Source: Pseudomonas hamedanensis | GTDB taxonomy: Bacteria; Pseudomonadota; Gammaproteobacteria; Pseudomonadales; Pseudomonadaceae | DNA length: 64,000 nucleotides | Direction: 5' to 3' | Assembly: GCF_014268595.2 (NCBI RefSeq) | Contig: NZ_CP077091.1 | Coordinates: 2,874,501 to 2,938,500, forward strand | Shown: positions 26,862 to 36,218 of the stretch, in pieces | Numbering within the stretch: position 1 is the stretch's first letter | Layout: every line of letters begins with the position of its first letter | Notes under the pieces: generated by a model | Databases searched by the model: none | Seen by the model: only the letters and a program-made list of their open reading frames with translations | Told to the model about the DNA's origin: nothing | Made by a program: the position numbers and the translations under genes

Positions 26862-27163
26862 GGACAATCTCCGGAAAATATACAGATGGCCATCACGATA
26901 ATCTGCAACGTCCCGAAACACTATCGGCATTCGTATTTCGAATACCGCTAACAAACGAAACGCAGCTGACTGGTATTAAAGGTCACGCCGAAAAAACCAC
27001 ATCAAAAAATGTGCGCAACAGGGTGCCGATCCGGCTGTTAAAATCATTCAAATTTACATCAAACCACTTAACACAGAATTCCTGCACAGCAGGTTTAACC
27101 CTGATTGGACGAACATCAATTTGCCCAATTGCTCTTTATATAAAACCCCGCAGGAGAGTAAGG
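26862..27163. other. AT-rich spacer upstream of the microcin-like gene
   Basis: About 300 bp, visibly more AT-rich than the surroundings, between the divergent NTF2-like and microcin-like genes. A TATATAA stretch at 27137-27143 lies just before the ribosome binding site of the latter. No -35 partner at proper spacing was found. Confidence 0.4.
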
Positions 27164-27442
27164 ATGCGTGAAATCACATTGGAAGAAGCCGAAGCTATCG
27201 GCGGCGCTTTTGGTGTTCCTGGTGCTGTAGGCGGAGGCTTGGCAGGTGCTACGGCATACGCCGGGAGCCTGCTCGGAGGAGGCACATTCAAAGGCGGGGA
27301 GTTTGCAGCCGCCGTAGGGGTTGGAGCTGTGTCCGGAGCCCTGACGGGCCCTGCCGGCATAGGTCGTACCTTGGGCATGGCGGGCGTCGGTTTCGGTGGC
27401 GGTGTGGTCACCGGAAATACAGGACGACTGACCGGCTCATAA
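27164..27442 (+). CDS. Putative class II microcin/bacteriocin precursor with double-glycine leader
   Basis: 92 residues. The N-terminus MREITLEEAEAIGG looks like a short double-glycine leader of the microcin V type (MRxxTxxE...GG), which would be cut after Gly14 by a peptidase-containing ABC exporter. The predicted mature part is 78 residues, free of cysteine, very rich in Gly and Ala with many small-x3-small spacings (GGGLAGATAYAGSLLGGG, VGVGAVSGALTG, GMAGVGFGGGVVTG), as in pore-forming unmodified microcins. The ATG at 27164 follows AGGAG; an upstream frame extension is not leader-like. A small membrane protein follows. No exporter is in the window. Activity is inferred. Confidence 0.7.
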   Translation: MREITLEEAEAIGGAFGVPGAVGGGLAGATAYAGSLLGGGTFKGGEFAAAVGVGAVSGALTGPAGIGRTLGMAGVGFGGGVVTGNTGRLTGS

Positions 27443-27548
27443 ACAGCTGGCTCTAAACAATGTATGGGCCTGGAGGTGTTCAGAGTCATCGCACCTGAAG
27501 AACTCCAGAGCCCGCACTTTCGAAAAATTGTCTGGAATCAATTCGACC

Positions 27549-27740
27549 ATGCAAATCGCTGTTTCCATAATTTTTGCCCTGATTCTGATGGTGTTGATCA
27601 AGGGTATCGCTTATGCCATCAACTTTAAGTGTGGCCCGATCATCCAGAAAAAACACCTGCAACTGATCGCCATACCCGTTGTTATTTGCCTAACGATATA
27701 CGGCACACCAAAGTTGATGGTGCTTCTAGGCTTGAATTAA
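27549..27740 (+). CDS. Small two-helix membrane protein, candidate immunity protein
   Basis: 63 residues from the ATG at 27549 (a TTG at 27528 would add 7). Two hydrophobic segments, AVSIIFALILMVLIKGIAYAI and LQLIAIPVVICLTIYGTPKL, joined by the basic loop CGPIIQKKH. Nothing else is recognisable. Size, topology and position 106 bp after the microcin-like gene on the same strand fit an immunity protein; this is inference from context. Confidence 0.5.
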   Translation: MQIAVSIIFALILMVLIKGIAYAINFKCGPIIQKKHLQLIAIPVVICLTIYGTPKLMVLLGLN

Positions 27741-27761
27741 ACAGACGAGTGCCCGCTTCCT

Positions 27762-27789
27762 CCCTTGCGCACGCTGTCCTGCGCAAGGG
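27762..27789. terminator. Hairpin after the small membrane protein gene
   Basis: Perfect 10-bp stem CCCTTGCGCA / TGCGCAAGGG with an 8-nt loop, 21 bp after the stop, without a T tract. It could end or stabilise the microcin-region transcript. Confidence 0.5.
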
Positions 27790-27863
27790 GATCAAGCCGC
27801 TGCACTCTTACGCGAACCTGACGCATGCAGTTTCGAACGCGCCCCCCTTTGAGATCGCCTGCT

Positions 27864-29168
27864 TCATGATCTTTCGCTTAGCACCTGTACATACAGCGCT
27901 CTTCCCGCACCGAGGCCGGCGATGATCGCACCGGCGCCTATAACGCCAAAGATCCAGCCCACCGCATTCCAGCCGCCGGTCCAGTCATGCACCACGCCGA
28001 CCGCGAACGGCCCCATCGACGCCAGCGTGTAGCCAAAGCCCTGAGACATGCTCGACAGGTTCGCCGCTACGTGGGAATCGCGCGAGCGCAGCACGATCAG
28101 GGTCAGCGCCAGACTGAACGTGCCGCCCTGCCCCAGCCCCAGCAAAATCGCCCAGCCCCACAACCCTTCGATCGGCGCGTACAGGCAACCGAACAGACCG
28201 CCCAGTGTCAGCGCCATGACCACGACGATCGCCAGGCGCTGATCCTTGCCACGCGTCGCCAACCACGGCGCGGCCAGGGAACTGGCAAGCTGGATGATCA
28301 CCGAACCGGACAGCACCAGACCGGCCTGGGTAGGGGTCAGACCCCGTCCAATGAGGATCGACGGCAACCAGCCAAATACGATGTACGCCAGTGACGATTG
28401 CAGCCCCATATACAACGTTACTTGCCAGGCCAGCGGATCTCGCAGCAGTCCGCGCACGCGATAAGCCACGTTGTGCGCGCCGTGCTTCGGCCCGACCTGC
28501 GGCAGCCAGAACACCGCAGCCACCAATGCAGGAATCACCCAGAAACCCAGGCCCATCGCCCAGCTGTTATCGAAGTGCTCGCTCAATGGCACGGTCGAAC
28601 CCGCCGCCATCGCCGCGCCCAGGCACAGCGCCATGGTATAGACGCCGGTCATGGTGCCGGCATGTCTGGCGAAATCGCGTTTGACGATGCCCGGCAGCAG
28701 CACGCCGACGATGCCGATGCTGGCGCCGCCCAGCACGCTGCCGGCGAACAGGCCGATCTCGCCGAAGTTGCTGCGCAGGATGATGCCGCAGGCCAGGGTC
28801 AGCAGAATCCCCAGCACCACCCGCTCAGCGCCAAAGCGCCGCGCCAGAATCGGTGCCAACGGTGCGAACAAGCCCAGGCACAGCACCGGCAGCGTGGTCA
28901 GCAGTCCCGCCTGCGCCGCAGACAGTCCGAGACTTCTGGAGACCTCGCTGAGCAATGGCGCCATGCTCGACAATGCCGGGCGCAGGTTCAACGCCACCAG
29001 AATCAGTCCGAGCAGCAACAGCCACGGGCGTTTTACCAGCGGCTGGCTTTGCTGCACTTGCTCATCATCGGCCTCGGCATCGATCAACAGCTCTTCCAGC
29101 TCGGTGGTGCGCTTCGATGCTGTGGATAACTCAGTGCGGGACATGGTTTTCTCGGTTTCAAGGTTCAT
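27864..29168 (-). CDS. CynX/NimT-family MFS transporter
   Basis: 434 residues with a cytosolic N-terminal tail of about 45 residues followed by 12 predicted membrane helices. Opening WLLLLGLILVALNLRPALSSMAPLL and the NLRPA motif are typical of the CynX/NimT (cyanate / 2-nitroimidazole) branch of the major facilitator superfamily. Substrate unknown. The ATG at 29168 lies inside the end of the GntR regulator gene (11 nt overlap), so the two form an operon; MSRTELS at 29144 is an alternative start. Confidence 0.9.
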   Translation of the reverse strand: MNLETEKTMSRTELSTASKRTTELEELLIDAEADDEQVQQSQPLVKRPWLLLLGLILVALNLRPALSSMAPLLSEVSRSLGLSAAQAGLLTTLPVLCLGLFAPLAPILARRFGAERVVLGILLTLACGIILRSNFGEIGLFAGSVLGGASIGIVGVLLPGIVKRDFARHAGTMTGVYTMALCLGAAMAAGSTVPLSEHFDNSWAMGLGFWVIPALVAAVFWLPQVGPKHGAHNVAYRVRGLLRDPLAWQVTLYMGLQSSLAYIVFGWLPSILIGRGLTPTQAGLVLSGSVIIQLASSLAAPWLATRGKDQRLAIVVVMALTLGGLFGCLYAPIEGLWGWAILLGLGQGGTFSLALTLIVLRSRDSHVAANLSSMSQGFGYTLASMGPFAVGVVHDWTGGWNAVGWIFGVIGAGAIIAGLGAGRALYVQVLSERS

Positions 29169-29817
29169 TGATCAACTGCCTCGACAAGGCTTTGGCCCGT
29201 TCCGGGTCGCGTTGCTCGACTGCATCGAGCAAGTCGATATGCAGGTCGAACACTTCCTGACGGCGCGGGGAGATGTTCAGGGTCTGGCGCAATTGCGCGC
29301 CGACGATGCTGGAGAAATAGCGATACAACTCGCTGAGGGTCGGGTTGTGTGCGGCATCGACCAGACGACGGTGGAACACCAGATCGCAGGCGATATAGGT
29401 GTCGAGATCGCCATGATAGTGACTGCCGCTGATGCCGAGCGCTTCACGCAGGGCGGCAAGGTCCTCATCGGTGCGGCGCAGCGCCGCCAGACCGATGGCT
29501 TCCACTTCAAGAATGTGCCGGGTCTCCCGGGCCTGTTCCAGCGAACAGCGGGACAGCGCCTTGAGCGTGTCCAAGGGATCGACCACCGCGCGCAGATAAC
29601 TGCCGTCGCCCTGGCGGATTTCGATCAAGCCCGAAAACGCCAGAACGCGCATGGCCTCGCGCACAGTGTTGCGGCTGATGCCCAACTCGGCGCACAGCTC
29701 AGGCTCGGTCGGCAAACGTTCGCCAACTTGCCAAGCGCCGCTATTGATGCGCTGGCGCAATTGATCCAGGGCTTGATCGACCAGGGATCGTTTAACCAGA
29801 GGAGAAATTTCAGACAT
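29158..29817 (-). CDS. GntR-family regulator, FadR/FCD subfamily
   Basis: 219 residues. N-terminal winged helix (LDQLRQRINSGAWQVGERLPTEPELCAELGISRNTVREAMRVLAFSGLIEIRQGDGSYL) and a C-terminal FCD ligand domain with metal-ligand-like residues (DLVFHRRLVDAAHNPTL, then FDLHIDLLDAVEQRD). Such proteins usually respond to organic acids. It is the first gene of the GntR-MFS operon and probably controls it and itself through the palindrome just upstream of its start. Confidence 0.92.
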   Translation of the reverse strand: MSEISPLVKRSLVDQALDQLRQRINSGAWQVGERLPTEPELCAELGISRNTVREAMRVLAFSGLIEIRQGDGSYLRAVVDPLDTLKALSRCSLEQARETRHILEVEAIGLAALRRTDEDLAALREALGISGSHYHGDLDTYIACDLVFHRRLVDAAHNPTLSELYRYFSSIVGAQLRQTLNISPRRQEVFDLHIDLLDAVEQRDPERAKALSRQLINEP

Positions 29818-29828
29818 GAGCTCGCCTT

Positions 29829-29849
29829 TTCATCCAATCATAGGATGAA
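29829..29849. promoter_or_regulatory. Probable GntR operator
   Basis: Inverted repeat TTCATCC-N7-GGATGAA, 11 bp upstream of the GntR start codon. Its position suggests autorepression. The regulator match is inferred from adjacency. Confidence 0.55.
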
Positions 29850-29937
29850 TTTTCTGACATGTTAGTCAGACCCATGTAGGACGACAACCACCTAGGGTCA
29901 ATCGGAGACACATGAAGCGGCATTTTCGATTGGTCAA

Positions 29938-29958
29938 AATTACCCTTTAAGGGTAATT
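29938..29958. promoter_or_regulatory. mqsRA operator palindrome
   Basis: Arms AATTACCCTT and AAGGGTAATT flank a single central T, 25 bp upstream of mqsR. The E. coli MqsA operator is a similar AACCT-spacer-AGGTT palindrome. A TTGGTC / TAATTT pair with 18 bp spacing overlaps it, so MqsA bound here would block the promoter. Confidence 0.7.
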
Positions 29959-29982
29959 TCAGGGACAGGGTTTTGGTTTCTT

Positions 29983-30294
29983 ATGGAGAAGAACACGCCC
30001 CATTACGACTTGGCGGTGATCAAAGCTGAGGTGAGGCGGCTCGGCAAAAAAGCTTTCACCAAGACCTCGATCGATTCCGCGGAAAAGTTAGGTTTCAATG
30101 TCGTTGAGATGCAAGAGACCGTTTTCGGTCTGCAAAAAAAGATGTTGTACAAGTCGATGACTACCTACATCGATCATCGGGTCTGGCAGGACGTGTATCA
30201 CACCCATTCACAAGATCAGGAGATTTATATCAAGGTGACATACCGCCCCGGCGGCAGCCCACCGGTAATCTCCTTCAAGGAGAAAAACCCATGA
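29983..30294 (+). CDS. mqsR: MqsR-type toxin (mRNA interferase)
   Basis: 103 residues. Relative of E. coli MqsR (98 aa), a RelE-fold ribonuclease that cuts mRNA at GCU. Family features: MEKNTPHYDLAVIKAEV start, FGLQKKMLYKSMTTYIDHRVWQDVYH and the C-terminal IYIKVTYRPGGSPPVISFKE. The conserved Lys, Tyr and Arg of the active region appear present. Toxin-first order with a 4-nt overlap (ATGA) with mqsA is the standard MqsRA arrangement. Confidence 0.93.
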   Translation: MEKNTPHYDLAVIKAEVRRLGKKAFTKTSIDSAEKLGFNVVEMQETVFGLQKKMLYKSMTTYIDHRVWQDVYHTHSQDQEIYIKVTYRPGGSPPVISFKEKNP

Positions 30295-30779
30295 AAACCC
30301 GGCAATGTGTCAGCTGCGGTGCGTGTGAGGGAATGAGGCATTTTCACGGTCGTGGCGAAACCCTGAGAGTCAAAGGCATGGAGCGTCGTGTTGATAATCT
30401 TTCTGGCTGGGAGTGCCAGAACTGCGGTGAGATCGAATGGGATGCCGACACCGATAGTGCGGAACGTTATTGCGATGCTGGTGATGAGCTGGTTATCGCT
30501 GCCAGACAAATGATTGGTAACGAGATGAAGCGTATCCGTCGCAAATTGCACCTGACGCAAAAAGAGACGGTGCAGCTGCTGTCTGGGGGGGGGCATAACG
30601 CATTTTCTCGCTATGAGCGCGGTGAAGTATTACCGCCCAAGGCACTCATACTGTTGATGCGTTTATTGGATCGTTACCCATACTTGCTGACCGATGCAAA
30701 GACTCTCGGCGAAGGTGCAGATTTGAGAGGTTTCGAGCACATAGTGCATAAAGAACAGGAATCCCTTTCCGTCTCCTGA
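30291..30779 (+). CDS. mqsA: MqsA-type antitoxin and autoregulator
   Basis: 162 residues, longer than E. coli MqsA (131). N-terminal zinc-binding domain with two Cys pairs (CVSCGACEG and CQNCGEIEW), then a C-terminal XRE-like HTH: EMKRIRRKLHLTQKETVQLLSGGGHNAFSRYERGEV, where the NAFSRYE stretch carries the Asn and Arg that read the operator in E. coli MqsA. A tail of about 25 residues (LGEGADLRGFEHIVHKEQ) exceeds the E. coli protein. The codons for SGGG form a run of nine G at 30585-30593. A terminator follows. Confidence 0.93.
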   Translation: MKTRQCVSCGACEGMRHFHGRGETLRVKGMERRVDNLSGWECQNCGEIEWDADTDSAERYCDAGDELVIAARQMIGNEMKRIRRKLHLTQKETVQLLSGGGHNAFSRYERGEVLPPKALILLMRLLDRYPYLLTDAKTLGEGADLRGFEHIVHKEQESLSVS

Positions 30780-30792
30780 GATCCCAAAAAAC

Positions 30793-30815
30793 AAACCCGG
30801 CACGTGGCCGGGTTT
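30793..30815. terminator. Shared terminator of mqsRA and aapJQMP
   Basis: Stem AAACCCGGC / GCCGGGTTT with loop ACGTG, an A tract before it and TTTTT shortly after. It lies between convergent mqsA and aapP. Confidence 0.85.
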
Positions 30816-30834
30816 GGTTTTTACACATAAACCA

Positions 30835-31599
30835 TCAATGCAAAATCTGACTCAGGAACAGCTTCGTCCGGTCATTCTGCGGATTATCGAAGAAGTCGTT
30901 CGGCGCCGCCTGTTCAACGATCTCACCCTTGTCCATGAAGATCACGCGGTTGGCCACGGTGCGGGCGAAGCCCATTTCGTGGGTCACGCAAAGCATGGTC
31001 ATGCCGTCTTCAGCCAGACCGATCATGGTGTCCAGAACCTCTTTCACCATCTCCGGATCGAGGGCTGAAGTCGGTTCGTCGAACAGCATGATTTTCGGCT
31101 TCATGCACAGCGCGCGGGCGATCGCCACACGCTGTTGCTGACCGCCGGACAATTGCCCCGGGTACTTGTGCGCCTGTTCCGGAATGCGTACGCGTTCCAG
31201 ATAATGCATGGCGATTTCCTCGGCCTTGCGCTTGGGCATCTTGCGTACCCACATCGGCGCCAGGGTGCAGTTCTGCAAAATGGTCAGGTGCGGGAACAGG
31301 TTGAAGTGCTGGAACACCATGCCGACTTCGCGGCGGATCGCTTCGATCTGCTTGAGGTCGTTGGTCAGTTCCACGCCATCGACAACGATGCGGCCCTGCT
31401 GGTGTTCTTCCAGACGGTTCAGGCAGCGAATCGTGGTCGATTTACCGGAACCCGACGGGCCGCAGAGGACAATACGCTCGCCCTGCTTGACGTTGAGGTT
31501 GATGTCTTTGAGCACGTGAAACTGGCCGTACCACTTGTTCACGCCCTGCATCTGAATGATGCCTTCCGGACCCACTGGCTTTTTGATTGCTTCGCTCAT
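30835..31599 (-). CDS. aapP: General L-amino acid ABC transporter, ATPase
   Basis: 254 residues. ATP-binding subunit: Walker [15 protein letters not shown]-loop [12 protein letters not shown], signature [15 protein letters not shown], Walker [15 protein letters not shown], and the switch His in VTHEMGFA. HisP/GlnQ type. Last gene of the leftward aapJ-aapQ-aapM-aapP operon; 13 bp after aapM. Confidence 0.97.
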   Translation of the reverse strand: MSEAIKKPVGPEGIIQMQGVNKWYGQFHVLKDINLNVKQGERIVLCGPSGSGKSTTIRCLNRLEEHQQGRIVVDGVELTNDLKQIEAIRREVGMVFQHFNLFPHLTILQNCTLAPMWVRKMPKRKAEEIAMHYLERVRIPEQAHKYPGQLSGGQQQRVAIARALCMKPKIMLFDEPTSALDPEMVKEVLDTMIGLAEDGMTMLCVTHEMGFARTVANRVIFMDKGEIVEQAAPNDFFDNPQNDRTKLFLSQILH

Positions 31600-31612
31600 T
31601 TACAGAGAACTC

Positions 31613-32707
31613 CTAACGCTTGTGGCCAGTGTCGAGCTTGCGTTCCAGATGCATGGAATAGCGCGACATACCAAAACAGAAAATCCAGAACACCAGGGCG
31701 GCGAACACGTAGCCTTCGGTGGCCATGCCCAGCCATTTCGGGTCGGCAGCGGCTTGCTTGACGCTGTTGAGCAGGTCAAAGAGGCCGATGATGATCACCA
31801 GGCTAGTGTCCTTGAACAGCGCGATGAAGGTGTTGACGATGCCGGGGATCACCAGCTTCAGGGCTTGCGGCAGAATCACCAGGCCCATCGAACGCCAGTA
31901 ACCGAGGCCCATCGCCGCAGCCGCTTCGTACTGCCCTTTGGGAATCGCTTGCAGACCGCCGCGCACCACTTCGGCGACGTAAGCCGACTGGAACAGGATC
32001 ACGCCGATCAGCGCCCGCAGCAGCTTGTCGAAGTTCATGCCTTCGGGCAGGAACAGCGGCAGCATCACCGAGGACATGAACAACACCGTGATCAACGGCA
32101 CGCCGCGCCAGAACTCGATGAAGGTCACGCAGACCACACGAATCGCCGGCATGTTCGAACGACGCCCCAGCGCCAGTACGATCCCAAGCGGCAAGGCGCC
32201 AGCAATGCCGACGGTGGCAATCACCAGGGTCAGCATCAGACCGCCCCACTGACTGGTCGGCACGGTGGTCATGCCGAAACCGCCGTGCAGCAGGATAAAG
32301 GCGATGATCGGGTACAGCACCAGGAAGCTCAGTCCGTAGATCGCTTTACGCGGTACCCGCGAAATAAACAGTGGTGCCGCGCCAATCACCGCCAGCCACA
32401 CGGTCAGGTCGACGCGCCAGCGCAGTTCCGTCGGGTAGTAGCCGTACATGAACTGGCCGAAACGCTGCTGAATGAACACCCAGCAGGCGCCTTCCTTGGT
32501 GCAGTCGGCGCGCGTGGTGCCGACCCAGTTGGCATCAACGATTGCCCAACTGATGATCGGTGGCACGACGAGGTAAATCAGATAAAACGCAAACAGCGTC
32601 AGCAGGGTGTTGAGCCAGCTGGAGAACATGTTCGCGCGCATCCACGCCAGTACACCGATACTGCTGTTCGGTGGTGGCATGTCGGGTTTGAAAGTATGAG
32701 TACTCAT
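31613..32707 (-). CDS. aapM: General L-amino acid ABC transporter, permease AapM
   Basis: 364 residues. Inner-membrane permease of the HisM/GlnP class, long form typical of Aap systems, with several N-terminal membrane segments before the conserved permease core (GIVLALGRRSNMPAIRVVCVTFIEFWRGVPLITVLFM). The EAA coupling loop reads EAAAAMGLGYWRSMGLVILPQALKLVIPGIVN. Ten bp downstream of aapQ. Confidence 0.95.
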   Translation of the reverse strand: MSTHTFKPDMPPPNSSIGVLAWMRANMFSSWLNTLLTLFAFYLIYLVVPPIISWAIVDANWVGTTRADCTKEGACWVFIQQRFGQFMYGYYPTELRWRVDLTVWLAVIGAAPLFISRVPRKAIYGLSFLVLYPIIAFILLHGGFGMTTVPTSQWGGLMLTLVIATVGIAGALPLGIVLALGRRSNMPAIRVVCVTFIEFWRGVPLITVLFMSSVMLPLFLPEGMNFDKLLRALIGVILFQSAYVAEVVRGGLQAIPKGQYEAAAAMGLGYWRSMGLVILPQALKLVIPGIVNTFIALFKDTSLVIIIGLFDLLNSVKQAAADPKWLGMATEGYVFAALVFWIFCFGMSRYSMHLERKLDTGHKR

Positions 32708-32717
32708 GCGCTTTTCC

Positions 32718-33899
32718 TTACCGCTCGATCAGCGCAATGCGCTTGTTGTACCAGTTCATCAGCAAGGAAATGCTGATACTGATCGCCAGGTACACGCTCA
32801 TGGTGATGGCAATCACTTCGATGGCCTGACCGGTCTGGTTGAGCACGGTGCCAGCGAACAGCGAAACCATTTCCGGGTAACCGATACCGGCGGCCAGCGA
32901 CGAGTTTTTCGCCAGGTTCAGGTATTGGCTGGTCAGCGGCGGGATGATCACGCGCAGAGCTTGCGGAATGATCACCTTGCGCAGGGTCGGGCCATTACGC
33001 AGGCCGAGCGAACGGGCCGCTTCGGTCTGGCCGTGGCTGACCGACTTGATGCCCGAACGCACGATCTCGGCAATAAACGCCGCGGTGTACACGGTCAGGG
33101 CCAGGGTCAACGCCAGCAGTTCCGGGATCAACACCCAGCCACCGACAAAGTTGAAGCCCTTGAGCTCAGGCATTTCCCAGTGCAGCGGGGCGCCGAAGAT
33201 CAGCGCGCACAAGGTCGGGATCACCAGCGCAATCGCCAGGCCGACCCAGAACTTGTGGAACGGTACGCCGGTTTCTTCGAAGCGCTTGTTGGCCCAGCGG
33301 CACATCAGCACGATGCCGACGATGGCCAGCACGATGCTGGTCACGAACGCCCAGAAGCCATCAGCGGCCAGTGCGGCCGGCATGTTCAGGCCCCGGCTGC
33401 TGACAAAGAAGGTGTCGCCGAAGTTATGGCTGTTGCGCGGCCCCGGCATGGTCAGGAATACCGCGAAATACCAGAACAGGATTTGCAGCAGCGGCGGAAT
33501 GTTGCGGAACACTTCCACATACACCGTCGCCAGTTTGGCAATGATCCAGTTCTGCGACAGCCGCGCTACACCCACGATGAAACCGAGGATCGTCGCCAGG
33601 ATCACGCCGATGAAGGTCACCAACAGAGTGTTGAGCAGGCCGATGACAAACACCCGCGCGTAGCTGTCCGCTTCGGTGTAGTCGATCAGGGTTTGAGCGA
33701 TGCCGAACCCGGCACTGCGCTCCAGAAAGCTGAAACCGGAGGTGATGCCCCGGTGCTGAAGGTTGGTTTGCGTATTGTCGAACAGGTACCAGCCAAGCGA
33801 GACCACCGCCACAACAGTGATGATCTGGAATAGCCACGCACGCACTCGTGGATCGCTGAGGCTGAGCCTCTGCTTTGGTGCGCCGATTGAATTTTGCAT
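32718..33899 (-). CDS. aapQ: General L-amino acid ABC transporter, permease AapQ
   Basis: 393 residues. Partner permease of AapM. An extended N-terminal region (MQNSIGAPKQRLSLSDPRVRAWLFQ) precedes the membrane core with TILGFIVGVARLSQNWIIAKLATVYVEVFRNIPPLLQIL; the EAA loop reads EAARSLGLRNGPTLRKVIIPQALRVIIPPLTSQY. Between aapJ and aapM on the same strand. Confidence 0.95.
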   Translation of the reverse strand: MQNSIGAPKQRLSLSDPRVRAWLFQIITVVAVVSLGWYLFDNTQTNLQHRGITSGFSFLERSAGFGIAQTLIDYTEADSYARVFVIGLLNTLLVTFIGVILATILGFIVGVARLSQNWIIAKLATVYVEVFRNIPPLLQILFWYFAVFLTMPGPRNSHNFGDTFFVSSRGLNMPAALAADGFWAFVTSIVLAIVGIVLMCRWANKRFEETGVPFHKFWVGLAIALVIPTLCALIFGAPLHWEMPELKGFNFVGGWVLIPELLALTLALTVYTAAFIAEIVRSGIKSVSHGQTEAARSLGLRNGPTLRKVIIPQALRVIIPPLTSQYLNLAKNSSLAAGIGYPEMVSLFAGTVLNQTGQAIEVIAITMSVYLAISISISLLMNWYNKRIALIER

Positions 33900-33965
33900 G
33901 AAGTGCCCCGGAAGAAATGGAACAAGAACATCACCCGGCGGTTGGCCCGCCGGGTGATAGAACCA

Positions 33966-34997
33966 TTAGCGCACTGGTGGTGCGTACTGAATGCCGCCGT
34001 TGTTCCACAGGGCGTTCAGGCCACGGTCGATTTCCAGCGGAGTGCTCTTGCCGAGGTTTTTCTCGAAGATTTCACCGTAGTTGCCGACTTGCTTGACGAT
34101 CTGCACAACCCAGTCTTTCGGCAATTTCAGGTCTTTACCGTATTCGCCGTCAGCGCCGAGCATACGGGCCACGTCCGGGTTCTTGGTCGACTTGGCTTCA
34201 GCTTCGACGTTTTTCGAAGTGATACCGGCCTCTTCGGCATTGAGCAGCGCGTAGCCAGTCCAGCGCACGATGGCCAGCCACTCGTCGTCGCCGTTACGCA
34301 CGACCGGGCCCAGTGGTTCTTTGGAAATGGTTTCCGGCAGAACCACGTAGTCCTTCGGCGAGGCCAGCTTGCTGCGCTGGGCGAACAGCTGGGACTTGTC
34401 GGAGGTCAGCACGTCGCAACGACCGGATTCCAGCGACTTGGCGCTTTCATCGGAGGTGTCGAAGGTGATCGGGGTGTATTTCAGACCGTTGCCACGGAAG
34501 TAGTCGGAAACGTTCAGCTCGGTGGTGGTACCGGCCTGGATGCAGATGGTTGCACCGTCCAGTTCCTTGGCGCTTTTCACGCCAAGCTTGTTGTTCACCA
34601 GAAAGCCGATGCCGTCGTAGTAAGTAATGAAGCCCGGGAATTTCAGGCCCATGCCCGCGTCACGGGAGCTGGTCATGGTGGTGTTGCGCGACAGGATGTC
34701 GATCTCGCCCGATTGCAGCGCGGTGAAGCGCTCCTTGGCGTTCAACTGACTGAATTTGACTTTGGTCGCGTCGCCGAAAACGGCAGCGGCCACAGCGCGG
34801 CAGACATCAGCGTCGATGCCGAGGATCTTGCCGGTTGCATCCGGTACCGAGAAGCCCGGCAGACCGTCGCTGACGCCACACTGCACGAAACCTTTCTTCT
34901 GTACCGCATCCAGGGTTGCACCCGCCTGAGCGAACCCGCTGACGCCGAGTACTGCTGCAGCAGTCACGACCGCCAGAGTGGATTTCAACATCTTCAT
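33966..34997 (-). CDS. aapJ: General L-amino acid ABC transporter, periplasmic binding protein
   Basis: 343 residues. Sec signal peptide (MKMLKSTLAVVTAAAVLGV ... FAQAG) followed by a family-3 solute-binding domain: FVQCGVSDGLPGFSVPDATGKILGIDADVCRAVAAAVFGD and later SRNTTMTSSRDAGMGLKF. Longer than simple HisJ-type proteins, as expected for AapJ. First gene of the operon, with the promoter in the spacer to its right. Confidence 0.96.
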   Translation of the reverse strand: MKMLKSTLAVVTAAAVLGVSGFAQAGATLDAVQKKGFVQCGVSDGLPGFSVPDATGKILGIDADVCRAVAAAVFGDATKVKFSQLNAKERFTALQSGEIDILSRNTTMTSSRDAGMGLKFPGFITYYDGIGFLVNNKLGVKSAKELDGATICIQAGTTTELNVSDYFRGNGLKYTPITFDTSDESAKSLESGRCDVLTSDKSQLFAQRSKLASPKDYVVLPETISKEPLGPVVRNGDDEWLAIVRWTGYALLNAEEAGITSKNVEAEAKSTKNPDVARMLGADGEYGKDLKLPKDWVVQIVKQVGNYGEIFEKNLGKSTPLEIDRGLNALWNNGGIQYAPPVR

Positions 34998-36121
<1,124 letters not shown>

Positions 36122-36218
36122 TTTCGCGGCCAATGTCGGCCCATTGATCCCTCCTACTACGCCGCGCCCGTTTCTTGCATTACACTGGCCGGCGTACATT
36201 CCTTAACCAATTGATGAG

